NCBI GenBank assembly: GCA_008828725.1
Contig: MEHQ01000169.1
Span: 141,282 to 205,281, forward strand
From: Saccharina japonica
Taxonomy: Eukaryota; Sar; Phaeophyceae; Laminariales; Laminariaceae
Reading direction: 5' to 3'
DNA length: 64,000 bases
The notes beneath the pieces were generated by a model that saw nothing but the letters and a program-made list of their open reading frames with translations, searched no databases and was not told where the DNA came from. Positions 47,970 through 60,500 of this stretch are shown one piece after another. Position numbers and translations under genes: made by a program. Each line of letters starts with the position of its first letter. The first letter of the stretch is position 1.

Positions 47970-47994
47970 AACAACAACAACAACAACAACAACT
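47970..47994. repeat. (CAA)8 microsatellite
   Basis: ACAACAACAA run, the complement of the GTT type seen at 22.9 kb but short. Confidence 0.8.
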
Positions 47995-48285
47995 GCTGCA
48001 CACCAGTAGTATTACAGCAGGAGTAAGTCGTGTTTCACGTATGAATACGTATAGTGTTTTGATCACATTGACTGCTACTTTGTACCAGGTATATCACACC
48101 CGTCCATAATATATCACTCGCGGTGATACACTACGTATTAATAGTACGTCAAGGGTAGCTACCATGCTACCCAGCAGAGCCAGTAGTCTATATACCGAGT
48201 CGCTGATCGGTAACAAGTGTGTATGTTCTGTATGTGTTTGGAGTGCCGTAGCAGTGTAGTTATTAATAGTAGTGCAGCAGCAGTA

Positions 48286-48382
48286 GTGGGGCCTATACAA
48301 GGCAGCACGAATAAGGCGGCTGTCCGATACGTATAACGCGGCCAAAATATCGGTGCACTTGTACCGCCTTATATAGGTCCCA
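48286..48382. mobile_element. Fold-back element related to 29084-29313
   Basis: GTGGGGCCTATACAAGGC at the left and GCCTTATATAGGTCCCAC at the right form inverted ends of about 30 bp. The sequence resembles the arms at 29.1 kb. Confidence 0.6.
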
Positions 48383-48606
48383 CTGCACTGCGTGTACGGT
48401 ACGTATTTATACGTATTTACACGACGTATTTTTTGCTGAAACACAGCAGGTATTACTGACTGTTTTGTTCTGGAGTGTTTTTGCACTGGAGTAAACAGAC
48501 CGATCATACACTTCACGGACTACACATATTGATGTTGTACCAGGTACCTTATGAATGAGACGGCTGTGTAATAATGTTAGTGATAATGTGATAATATATC
48601 CAAACC

Positions 48607-48789
48607 GTGTCGACCGCCAAAGCGCTCAAGAAGGCACAGCAGCGGAAGACCGTCGACACGACCGCCCAAAACCGGCATACATACTCTAACATGTATAGAG
48701 CGGGCATTGGACGAAGAATGACCGGCTCAAACCCGCTGGGTGAGGAGATTAGATGTTCGGGACGATGGTCGGTGATGACCCGGGAATAG
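48607..48789 (+). other. 60-codon open frame, unidentified
   Basis: Starts with a run of Lys/Gln/Ala (STAKALKKAQQRK) and ends at a stop. No clear acceptor precedes it. It could be an exon or chance. Confidence 0.2.
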
Positions 48790-50590
48790 GCCGACCGACA
48801 AACATTTGGTCACAAATATTGCGTACTGCTTGCTGTACTTTACTTAAACAGCAGCGGTAACAGAGTTGTTGTACTCGTACATCAATAACATACCACAATT
48901 ACCAATACGGCGGTGAGCGTGCGACCCGCCCAAGATCCGGGGGGCTGAACGTGTCCCGGTATACAGCCGTATATATACGCGATCGGAAAGTGCTCGCCCG
49001 CCACTCTGGGAAACGATTGCGTGTAAATAACATCTACAGCAGCAGTGGGTTGCAGAAGGTCACACCTACATTGAGGTAGGGTGAGGCACAGGGGTACACC
49101 AAAAAAATATTTTCCGCCACCCCGCTATGACGTTTTTACTTTTATACTCCTCCACTTTCTGCACCGCGCTGGTTTGTTATATTTTCACCCCACATGTTCG
49201 CTATTTTTGTAGCTTTTCCAAGCGCGGAAAAAGTTTCACACCATCACACCAGGCAAGCTTGCAAATATGAGGGTTTTGGGGGAAAATGAATTCGATCTCA
49301 CCACAGCAAGCTGTGAATGTGTTTTTTTTTCATATAATACGTATGTTTAAAAAGTAATACCTGGTACTCGTACATATTATACGTATATACGTTATACCCT
49401 GATTGTATGTGCTCGTGCGTATCCCGTACGGTCCATTTCATTTTCTTTCATTTCATTTGGTTCTTATTGGAGGTCGCATCTCCTCTCGGAGAAGCACGAC
49501 ACTTTCTTTTTTTGTCATGCTTTTTATTTGGTTGCTTGATTATTGATTTGCTTCAGTATATTTACTTTTTATTATTTTTTCTTTTCGCTTTTTTCTTTTT
49601 TCTCTTTTTTTCTCTTGCATGCACCTGGATTGCTAGCAGGGTAGGTCTTGCCTGTCGTATATGGCGTTGCATTGTCTGCTCTGCTTACTGCACTGAGTGT
49701 AGTATCTCTATGTCGTAGTTTTGTGACCACAGAACTGGTACCTTTTTAGGATGAAGAATCGGCACGGACACTGGGTGTGCTGGATGTCGACGGGTAGAAA
49801 GGAAGGTTTAATGTGAAGAACACACACACACACACGTACTGATAAAATATAAAATATGTACACGCTCGAAAATTCCAGCCTGGAATTTTCGCGAGGGCGG
49901 CTTTTACGGTACCCTTATCCCTTATCCGACAAAATGGTTGACACACCCTGTGCACTATGTACGTTTCCTTCAACCAATCACCTTGTCGCTAAGCCAATCA
50001 GACCCAATCAACAACTGGTTATCGCTGCGCTCGTCCCTACGTGTATTCATAACCATGAACCATTTTCTCGAATACCTGGTGAATGGTAAACTCTCTCGTA
50101 TGTTTACGTACCAGGTACGTATTTACGTTTTGCGGCGGGTTGTTTATGTTTTCTCCGTCTCAGTCTGTCTTATGACCACATTATCCACAACGTTCACCAC
50201 ATCACGTGCGTGTGCCTGTGTCTGTGTATTATTTAATAACAGCGTACAGAGAAAAAGAGTCAGTACGGACACTGAATGTTCCGGAATCCATTACGCACTA
50301 AAGTAGCTGCTGGAAACGGCAACTTTTTTGTCCGATTGATCAATCCTTCTGGTGGTCGGACAGAAATAAGAACACAAACATAAGAAGCGTAAGCATCCCC
50401 AAAAACAGAAACGGAAAACACAAAAACAGAAACGGAATGCGAACCGAGCAAGGACGGGAACGAACGACAAAGGGAGACAATATCGATATGTATGCTCGCA
50501 CGCGTATGTTTGTATTTACTGTATACCGTAGCTGCTGCAAAATATATGCATACATAGCAAACCAGCATAGTCTACTCATAAACCTGGTAA
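48790..50590. other. Mostly non-coding, one exon-like scrap
   Basis: A pyrimidine-rich stretch (49560-49620) leads to an AG, and a second AG before GATGAAGAATCGGCACGGAC (49750) opens a short frame. A similar segment occurs near 50255. No gene can be built. A 25-bp palindrome lies at 49867-49891. Confidence 0.35.
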
Positions 50591-50665
50591 ATATCACACT
50601 CAGCTTGCAAAGATAACTTTCGACGAAATCCTCGATCTCACAGCTGTTGTTTTTTATATAAATAT
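50591..50665. repeat. Interspersed repeat family R, partial copy
   Basis: CACTCAGCTTGCAA...CTTTCGACGAAATCCTCGAT and TCACAGCTGTTG match 41401-41539 and 63601-63740. Confidence 0.75.
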
Positions 50666-51230
50666 ATTATTGTACGTAGGACAAGCGTGTTAAATAATGG
50701 ATATTCAGGCTAACGACGACCTCCATAGTTATTTATGTATATAAAAATAGAGTTGCAAACTCAAATCGACAACTAAAATTAGTTCGAAGGAACAGCGAAA
50801 AACTGCCAACGAAAGAAATTTACCTGAGTTTTCATTGGTTCACCAGTAATCCCTGGTGAGTGAGAAATGCTCAAGGGAACAAGGATGGCAGTAAGATAAC
50901 ACATGGCACGAAACAAGTGTGTGTGTGGTTCGTAGTGTTTCTACTGACTGTTGTACTGCTACGTACTATAAAATACCATTACGGTAGCTATTGTAGGAAC
51001 TGACGGCGAGATGAGATCAATGTGCGGAGTTGATTTTAATGATGTTCAGGAGGTACCACTCCGCTTTGGTGCTGCAAGCACTGACGACTGATGATGACCG
51101 CGAGACGAGCTGCTACGAGTATGACTGACGTCAGGCCGATGCCATGGTAGGCGTAGGATAACGATATGATGTTCACTCTGTCGTGGTATCCACGTCTTCT
51201 AAACAACGCACTCGAGTCATCCGTACGCAG
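50666..51230. other. Nothing recognised
   Basis: No convincing open frame or repeat. Confidence 0.4.
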
Positions 51231-51580
51231 GTCGCCCCGGTGGTCTAGCAGGTAACCACGAAGCCTGTTCAGTTCGAGATCGAGGGTTCGAGATGGAGAT
51301 TTTTATTCTCAAATGACACAAAAACTGTCGAGAGCGCCTATTATAGCGTGGGTAGTACATAGATAGTTATATTATAGCGGGTAGGCACAATTCGACGAGA
51401 GTCGACGAGGCAACAAAGTGCTGAAATATTTCGCGATAAAAACGCGAGGCACGTATGATATAGTACCGTAGTGGGGAGGGAGAAGAAGAGCCCACTTAGT
51501 GACCCCGGATCTGAGTTATGACTAAAGAGCTACAGAGGGACAGAATAGAAGGGCGAAAATAATCAATGGGATGAAAAATA
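51231..51580 (+). mobile_element. tRNA-derived SINE, copy
   Basis: Begins GTCGCCCCGGTGGTCTAGCA (box A-like), with GAGGGTTCGAGATGG (box B-like). The body and tail blocks are shared with 44456-44795: GGCACAATTCGACGAGAGTC, TTTCGCGATAAAAACGCGAG, CGGATCTGAGTTATGACTAA, AATCAATGGGATGAAAAA. Confidence 0.75.
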
Positions 51581-52150
51581 AGGGCCGTTATTATCGAAGG
51601 ACTTTTTGTCTTAAATTTCCATATCTTTCATGTTTTTTCCTTGCACATTTGTTTTCATTTCCGTATTTTCCTGCTTTTTTCCAGTTTTTGGAAAGTTAAC
51701 AACCCTGATGTGTAGCCATCTGCATCTGGTTAGGTTCCAAAATATGGGAATAGTTTCTGTTTCTCCTGTTTTTATTGGAAAACGAATGTGGATAATTTGG
51801 AAAATTACCTCTCCGATAATAACAGCCCTACATGGACCCAATGTACCTAAACAAGGTCTCCTTCCTGGAAAATTAATGTGCTGCTGTAAATATTGTATAC
51901 TGTCGCCCCCTGTCGCCCAGCCAATATCGCACTCTACGACCTCTCTGGTTTTGTAGTCAGTCCGAACGGCGGTACAGGTGGTGCGCTGCCATTAATGGTT
52001 GTTTGTAGTCAGAACACCCCCTTGCAATTTGCAGCACGCACGCGAACACGCAAGGATTTCGCTGCCCTAGAGGGGGGCAGTCGTTAAAACCGTTGCTTAC
52101 GATTTGACGGTTGGACTCGATTGTGGCGTTGTGCCTCGTGAACGTTGCAG
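51581..52150. other. Probable intron or upstream sequence
   Basis: No exon identified. It ends in the acceptor AACGTTGCAG of the glutaredoxin-like exon. Confidence 0.4.
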
Positions 52151-53803
52151 GCTAAGCAGACCTTGGCGGCTCACGGCATTGCCGGTCACATCGTCGACAT
52201 GGATAAGGTACGAGTACGTGCATCTATTGCATCTATTGCTACGAGTATGTTTCATGAGTTTCGTGAGTTGTGTTGACGAATGAATGGCTGTGTGGGTCTG
52301 TACGGACGAACTTGGCGGCCATTCCGGACAAGCGCTGAGGGTCCATAATTTCATGGGCGTAGCTGCTTGTTTGTTACTCGCTGGCTGGCACGTTGCGTAT
52401 ACTAGTACGTACTACTTTCGCTCCAGTGGTATTTAAATGTATTAAACTGTTGGGATAGTTAGTATATCTACTATGTAGTTGTGTAGTTGTAAAATACACC
52501 GTTGGACACCACAAATGCTGCTGTATACGTTTATATGTGTGTGCTGATATTGACAATGCTTTGTCGGATGTTCAGGAAGCTGATGTGTCGGAGGCGCGGA
52601 CGGAAGTGGCCAGTATATCCGGAGACCGCAGCGCTGTCCCACAAACATGGGTCGACAAGAAGTACATTGGTGGCCTCGGCGACCTCAAGGTGTGCCCCCC
52701 CTCGCGGGCAACTCGCCCTTGAAGCTAATGTCGTGTCTGTCTGCGGTCTAGCGCGTACTCTGTTGCTGCTGGCTGTTGCAAGATATCATAAGAACAGCTG
52801 CTGTAGACACGTCATTTCGTGCTTCTATGTACGTGGTGCCGATTGAAGTGCAGGGAGATCGCAGGCACGCTGAGGGTAGTGGGAGGTAGATGGGACCTTA
52901 ACGCTATTAATAATAGTATTGGCGGGTGCAGTAGAAAAATGCTATTTACCAAGGTAGCAGTTTCATTTAAAGCTACGGCTGTCATATATATGTAGAAATT
53001 GTGACAGCTTACGCACTTGGAAGACAAAGCGCCCGTGGTCGCACATTGTCGTGGTAACGTCTTTGATCCATAGACAACTCACATCGCGGGTTCACCACAA
53101 ACACAAACACCGGGTGCGTGCTGTTAGTCAGCGTTGCCCGAAACACAGAGACCGTGCACAACTGTAGTCAGCCTACAAAGGGAGATGCGCCGTTCGGCGC
53201 AAAGGCGAACAACCTCAAAACCCATCAAAACTATTGTTAATAATAGGCATACACATATTGGATGTAATATGCCAAATTCAGACAAGACGCCCGAGAAGCA
53301 AGGGAGATACAATTTCTGAGCGATTTAAGCTCGCACCGCCATTTGTCCGACTTTCCACTTTCCACAGTTTGCAGCCGGGTTGCCAAGGATGCGCCACGCG
53401 GCACACAAAACGTTCGGCGTACTAAACACTGCTGAACTGCTGTATATCACCTCAAGAAAATGTTTAGAACCGGCGTTTTGCGGTTCCTCCGTCGAGGAAT
53501 GTTAAGGTAGTTTTTTCGTCGTCATTCTTCTTGGGAAGCGAATACTATCAATAATAATACTACAGAACGCCTTAAGCCGCCCGCAGCCCGCTATTAATCC
53601 GCGAGTGTACTCCCGGCCCCCTCTTGCCCATGTCCCCGGTGCAGGCGCTGGACATGACGGGCGACCTCGGAAAACAACGCAACCCCCCCCCCCGCAGCAC
53701 GGCCGCGGTAGACGCTGAGAAAGCTCTCGATGAGGTCAGATTGTGCAAATATGACGATGCGAGTGGGGTCTGCAAACCAGTACCACTTCCGCTGCCCGAG
53801 TAA
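52151..53803 (+). CDS. Glutaredoxin-like protein, three 3' exons
   Basis: Exons 52151-52207, 52576-52689 and 53645-53803 (TAA stop) join with phase 0 at every junction and have AG acceptors and GT donors. The first reads AKQTLAAHGIAGHIVDMDK, the helix and strand that follow the active site in glutaredoxins. The second holds SGDRSAVPQTWVDKKYIGGL then GDLK, matching the family's TVP (cis-Pro) and GG-x-x-D glutathione-binding motifs. The third begins ALDMTGDLGK (usual aLhesGeL), then a 40-residue tail with two Cys. Glutaredoxins reduce disulfides or handle Fe-S clusters using glutathione. The exon with the CPxC/CGxS active site is not identified and may lie upstream (candidate 5' exons at 47469-47774). 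The next gene starts 650 bp downstream on the same strand. Confidence 0.8.
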
Positions 53804-54449
53804 AATACTGGCGGATCGAAGGGAGTGCGGTGGTCGTGTGAACATAATAAAGTATTTTGAGTCGTTTCATCTCTTTGTGTCGCATTGCTCGTAGGAGTTG
53901 TGTGTATTCCTACAGCAGTACAGTAATAGGCAGGCTAAACCACTTCAGACACGGACGGGAATGCGAATTACACAGCAGTTGGCTGACAATGTTGAGAGCA
54001 TACGAGGCCCCGGTTATCATTGTGCGCGATAAAGTTTGCTAGTTGCTATGCCGTAAACTCTCATTTGTCTTGTCTCGGCTCTCCGTGTACTCGTACGGTT
54101 AGATTGGTTTTGTGATCGCGCGCGCCTACCCTGGTGTTGAGCAACTACCAGGTACTTGTTACTGATAATAACTACTGGCGTTTTGCCGTCCTCAATTTCT
54201 GGCCACTGCGTGTGACAACTACTGTACGCTCACGTTATCGACAAACGGCGTTTTCCGGTTCGGCACCGTAGTAGACATCCACCGTCTGAGGTACCACTGT
54301 AGATCTACACTCGCGTGGTTTCGTTTCAACCTTTTGCGTCGCCGGAAGCCTGCTGCCCGCGATAACCTACTCCTAGCCCTAGCCTTGTATTGCCAAAACA
54401 AACTGTACTATTATCAAGTACTTACTGAGTACACTATGAATGTACGAGT

Positions 54450-54799
54450 ATGAGATGCATGATGCGAAGCCTGAACCGTGTTGGTATCTCTTGTCTCCGC
54501 TTCTCTGTACCTTGTTCCACGGCTGACAACTACCAGTCGGTCCGAAAGTCCACGGATGCGGCCGTCGCCTTATTCCCTGGCCCGGAGGCGGCATTTCTCT
54601 CGGCGTTTCACTCTCCGGCCACCGTGGACCACCGAGTAGTACGTGTCACCAGCATCCTCACGTTCTTTATGGCGCTTTTCGCCGGGGCCTTGGCCTGGCG
54701 CGACGAGGTCCAATGGCTGGTGAGCGTTTCTAAGACCAAAATACAGCCAGCAAATGCCATGCACGTACTGTACCTCTGTTGCAGACCAGGTATTTCAGT

Positions 54800-54832
<33 letters not shown>

Positions 54833-57492
54833 AGGGTATGATGACCATACTTGTTTACCGTGACTTGGACCACTATCTTGTGGAACAACCTTCTAGAACC
54901 TTCTATTAATAGGACCTTGGTTCTTCACCCCATTGGCTCAGGCTCCAGGCACCTGCGAAAACGTTGCTTCCAATGTGTCCAACGTTGATACGGTTTTAGG
55001 GTGTTCACAATGTTTTTGGCGGTCGTCAATATCTGTGTTCGCTTGTTTGAGGCCATACTACTCAAGTATCACTTATGATGCGCGTGGGTGTGTTCTACGG
55101 CATGCTGATGCTTATCTGTCGCGAACGGCGTACCTTATTCGAACCGAAGCAAGATCCTTTCCAGTGGAAGGAAGGTTTCATTAGCGCGTGTGTGTCGCAG
55201 GCCTACAAGCAGCTATTAGTAGTGGCTCCGGCGAAGTGCTAGGTCATATCATACTCGTGGTGGCTTGTTAATCCTCCCCGTACCCCCTTGGTTACGCTTA
55301 CGACAGGTGCTCGGTATGTTCGTCGACTGCTCTCTCAAGCTCGGCGGTTTCCCAAGCCCTGTTGACCTCCTCGCAGCCCTCCCCTTCGCCGGCTCGAAGC
55401 CGCACTTCTCGTGAGACCCGCGTGACGTATTGGTGTATTGGTGTACTGGTGTATGTTCCGAGGCCTGGTCCTTCTGTTATACGATGGGGAGATAATTCAC
55501 TTGGTTTCGTGTAATTTGTAGCAAGTACCCCACATCGAAAGCGATAAGGATGCCAGCAATCTCGAGTATCCGCCAAGAACGACTCTGCATTCCCTTGCCG
55601 TCCGCTCGACCAGTGCGCGGCGGAATCGTGCTACGTCACCACTCTATTGATTTTACTTTCCAAGTACACGTTGCCTAAACTCGTCTCCCTGCCCTCCCCT
55701 TGTTTCGCTGACGGCGGTGTCTCATTAGGGCGGGAGCATCGCAGCAGTTCAACAACTTGGTCGGCGTTGTCTTAACGTTTGCGTCCTGGGCGTCTCTGGT
55801 CGCCGGCTATACTGTTGGCGCCTACGTCTTGCTGGTAAGTCCTTCGCGCCTGGTCGTGTTGATGTCGAGAATGGCCACTGACTGCCTTGCCACTGCCGTC
55901 TCAGGATAGGACCTTGTGAACAAACAGTACTGCACGAACGGTATATTTTGGACTACAGTGCGCGGCAGATGTTAAGAACTTCTTTTTGGCCAGACTGGAA
56001 TTCGTATGCAAGACTGGGTGTGTTCCCTATTTATCGCACTATAAAAGCACCCTATAACCCCCTCTGCCGCACTGTAGCAGCACCATCTACCGCACTGTTG
56101 TACTGTAGTAACAAACTCCACCGCACTGTAGCAGCATTTTCTCCCCCGATGTACCGCACTGTAGCAGCATTTTCTCCCCCGCTCTACCGCACTGTAGCAG
56201 CATCCTCTACCACCCTCTACCGTAGCAATGGCTCTTCTGTCGTTCACTTTACTGGGAGTTCACCTTAAGACCAGGCTTTTGTTTTTCCTTCTTTTGTTTC
56301 CGGTGCAGGCTGTGCTTGCTGGCACGATGTTCCTTCAGGGGTTCCTCAACTTTTGCGCGGGATCCTTCGTCCTCGACTACATGATGAAGTGGGGTTTGGT
56401 CAGCAAGTCCGTCTACCGCGTGCACATCAAGACGAGGTAATATTCGTACAAACTACCTGGTCAGCAGTATTATTGAAGCAGTGGCACGCGATTTGTTTCG
56501 GTTTTGGGTCAAAAAGGCCGGAAACAGGTGACAAACGCGATGCTGCACCTGCGGCGTAGGTACTCGCGCAGGGTACGGACAAATTATGAGAATAGCTGTG
56601 ACAACGCGAATCAGGAAGAGCAGAGCTGAGGGGGTCAGCGCGTGCAACAGGGTGCCTCGATAATAGAGCCTTGGGCCGGGCCTCCGAGCGACTGCTGTAA
56701 GGCAGGTTATATCCCCACTCCAGGAGAGTCGTGGTTGTCAATTTTCAATTCGGCTATCGGGGTGCTCAGGGTGCCTGGATCGAGAAACAGGTAACGGCCT
56801 CTTTTGGAGCTATACCCTTGCCGGCGTTTGCGTGCCGTCAGCACGATTGCCAATACTGTCGACCGTAGTACGTCATTCATTGGGGTGCTAACGTACTGTA
56901 CTACGTACGCTGCAGAAGGGACGCAATATCATCGCATGGTTGATTGGAACGGCACCATTGACGTGACGTGGCCTTTTGTCGTGATGCACGCGATCGCTTG
57001 GATCCTTCAGAATATTTTCTGGGATACTTTTACGACTATACTTCCAAAGACTTTCACTATATCTCGGGGGCTTTTGTAACTGTAAGACCAACTATTATGG
57101 GAAATTTTTGAGCCGTGATTTCTGTAGTTTTCAGCGATCTCCGAAACCCAAAAATCAGAACCATCTATAATGGGCCAGGAAATCATCGTTATTTTTGCTC
57201 TCAGTTCCTGGAGGGGGCAAAAATCTGCAAAACCTCCAGGAACTGAGCCCAGTTCCTGGCGGTCTCTCCGGCCTCCAGGAACTGAGAGTTACTTGAATTT
57301 TGTGTGCTGTCACTACAGCAGCAGTACTGCTGCCCATCTGCCGAGTATATCTGTCACCCAAGCCAAGGCATCACACGTACGACGAGCTGTACCTACGGGC
57401 TATGATCCTGTGTAATTCGCTTCTCGCTCGCATGGAAGCGATACCAGCAGCAGCAACGGCAAAAACGGCAGCAGCGATGGCGATTCGACGTC

Positions 57493-57525
<33 letters not shown>

Positions 57526-60500
57526 GTGGCGGCAGCAGCAGCGATGGCGATTCGACGTCCGCGGCGAAAATCCACCCGTACTGGATGCCGAGACCACGCT
57601 CGCGGTGGTGCGGCGGCCGTTGGCTTTGCGTCGTTTGACGCGAACAAGACGAACCAATACTCTACAGAACCATTTTTAAAAATGAGAAGCCATAATAGAT
57701 GGTCCTTATTTATCATGCACATATTTCTGGATCCTCAAAACTAGAAAAATAATCGCCAGAAATCACGGCTCAAAAATTTCCCATAATAGTTGGTCTAACC
57801 CTTGCTTTCTCTGAGGTGAACCAACCATTGGTCACCCTGGCCTTTGTCAACAGATATCCTTGTTATGTGATATCACAAAAGGCACGTACGTGTACCCTAT
57901 CATACTGCTGAGTTTTTTTTTCCTGAGAGTATAGTTCCCACTCACACACGTGTTTTGTGTTTGGGTATGTATGCATTCCCCGTTTCAGGCCCAGCCTTGA
58001 GCGCGCTTGGCAGAAGAGCGGCGCCCCTTCCAAGAAGGCAGCGTTGACTGAAGCCGTGACGTACCCCACCGTGGTGAGTTGGGGCATTTGAAACATTTGA
58101 AACATTCAATGAGTCGTTGCTGCTCTCGTCATCTTCGTTCATGTTGCTATCGTTGCCTCTTTCTACTTACAATTCCGTGATGTACGTACTGCTGTAGATG
58201 TCTCTGCTGCACACACTGCGACTCATCACAGTGAAGCGAACGGCACGCACCAACGCTGAAGGGTGATGCGGTGGCGCGATACTGGGTGCGGTCGAACGTT
58301 TCCTCTGCTCGATGTTTTGATTATGTGCGTTCCGGAAATATATTTTGCGTTGTACGATGCATATAGCAAGATTCCATGGCGCTCCCGTGATGTCGTCCGC
58401 AGTATATCATACGCCACCCTATGCACTATAATAACACCTCAGCAGAAAAAGACGAAGTAGTGCTAAGGGGGTGGATTCACTGGTAAACGTGCCCACTTCT
58501 ATCCATCCATGTATTATTACACGAGGACTACGAGTTAGTCGTGGACGGATCATGTTAGTAGCCCACGCTTTGGTTGTCCTCTTTAACATTACGGCATTGC
58601 CTCGGCCTATTTGTTCTAGTGTATAGCTTCTGACACGTTGTTTGTGTTTCCGTCTGTTGGTGATGCAGGGCCTGCCTCCTAACCCTACAGACCTCCGCGC
58701 CAAGCCCAGAAAGGCAGGCAGCAATGGCAAGACTTTCCACCTCATCAAATGTGAGTTCCCATACTGTACAAACTGTACTCCTACCTCTGTCCCGCCTGCT
58801 TGTGTTTCGTCCTGGCGCGGTCTTCCAGTTGTGTTTGTCGTCGTTTTTATTTGCTGTTTCGCGCTGCTGCACCCTCATCTTCGCCTTGGCATTCATTCAT
58901 CGTGGTACCTTACTTCAGCTGCCGAGGCATTTCGTCTTATCAGTAGCACCCGTAGACGTTCCAATGATGCTACTATGATAAACCCAGCTTGCAGCAGCCA
59001 CCGCATGCACCGTAGGGCCTCAAAGAGCAGTAGAAAAACGACCTGGAACAGACGTGTTCGTGGCCTGTACTGCTGCTACTTACATAATACTAATGCCAGC
59101 GGTAACGTCGTTTTCCCTTCTGCCCGTTTCGTGGCGTCACGCGTCGCCCTTGTTTTTCGTCTTCAGATTGCCACATCAACTACTTCATCGTACCGCTCTC
59201 CATACTGGGTTTGGGACTCCCCTGGGCTATTCTCGCCAAAATCATTGGAATGGGATGGATGGGAATCGTCGTGTGGCAGGTATTTACAATTTCGGTTTAG
59301 GCTGTAGTTTTGTGTTGTACATTGCCCCTCTCGCCGAGATGTGAGCGGTATGTGGTCGTCGTGTTTTTCGTTCAAACTAATGTTTCGCCCTTGCGAGTTG
59401 TGCGCAAACTTGGTACCTGGTAGCCTGGTAGACATCGGATCTATCACAGGGGGGACTCGCGAAGGCAATAGGCAATAGGCGTGCGGTGCAATATGGTGCA
59501 ATAGGCGATTACTTGTCGCCAATATGCCAGTATTCCGAAAAGGTGAGGACGTACGCTGTGAACTGCTGATGTCTGCCTAGTTTCCCAAACGTAACATCAT
59601 TGACACACCATCAGTGTGAAAAAACGATCAAGCACGGCCGTGTCCTCTGCTGAACGTCGCGGTGAAGTAATCCAGCACCTGCACAGAGGCAAGGAATAAT
59701 GAAGTTCCAACACCCAGTTTCCCTGCAAGTCGTTTGAGGGTGGCCAATCTGTGAAGACCGCCATCCCTTACCCGCTTGACTCCGTCCCATCTATGCGCTC
59801 TTGTCCATCTTGATCAAACGCGGCAGACTTTGGCATGGATAGGAGTCAGCGTGGACGTCATGCTCGGGGCCCTGTACATCGCCAAGTGCTTCCTCTACCC
59901 CTCGAAGGTGAGCTTGGAATGCTGTTAGAATATCTCGTTGTTATTTACGCGTTCGGCGTTTGCATGGAACATGCGCCCATGCTTCGATGCGCCATACTTA
60001 CACCTGCTGCGGACGTCTTCGTACGTGTTTACGTCTGAAGTACCGTACTGAGACAAACGGTATCCCGCGGTTGCAATCGCGGCTCGAGTTCCTCCTGTTG
60101 GTTTTCGCCGCCTCCAACGCATAATCCGCTGCAGTGGTGTCACTGCGAGCATTTGATTCAACCCTCACCAGCGTTACTGGGCATATACAGCAATGGCACT
60201 TTGTGCAGCTCTACTAAATGTCGAACACCGCACACACCGCCTTACCCACTGGTCTACTTTCTTCCCCGATCGCCTATATGTGTACAAGCAACAGCTCGCG
60301 TTTTTTTCGCTGCACAGCCGACTCAATGCCAGCCGTATTTCGAATTGCGTTGACCAGGTGAAGAAGGAGTGGTTCCACCCCATACACCACAACTCCTTCG
60401 CGATTCCGTTCATCACACTCATCTTCATGGCGTGGATGTCGACAATGTGGTCCGGAGACCCCACTGGAAAGATCGCCATGGTTTTGTTCTGGCTGGGGGC

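Noticed and set aside
53151-53240. Segment PTKGDAPFGAKANNLK as a glutaredoxin exon
   Set aside because: It follows an AG in phase 0 but runs into a stop, and the exon at 53645 continues the glutaredoxin fold (ALDMTGDLGK) directly.
56804-57079. Open frame with membrane-like sequence (VTWPFVVMHAIAWILQNIF) in intron 3 as an extra exon
   Set aside because: With the visible borders (acceptor before 56916, donor after 57075) its phase does not fit between exons 3 and 4, while exons 3 and 4 join perfectly without it.
57393-57744. Ala/Arg-rich and Ser-rich frames around the CAG run at 57.5 kb
   Set aside because: They lie inside the MITE and are kept open by CAG repeats in several frames.
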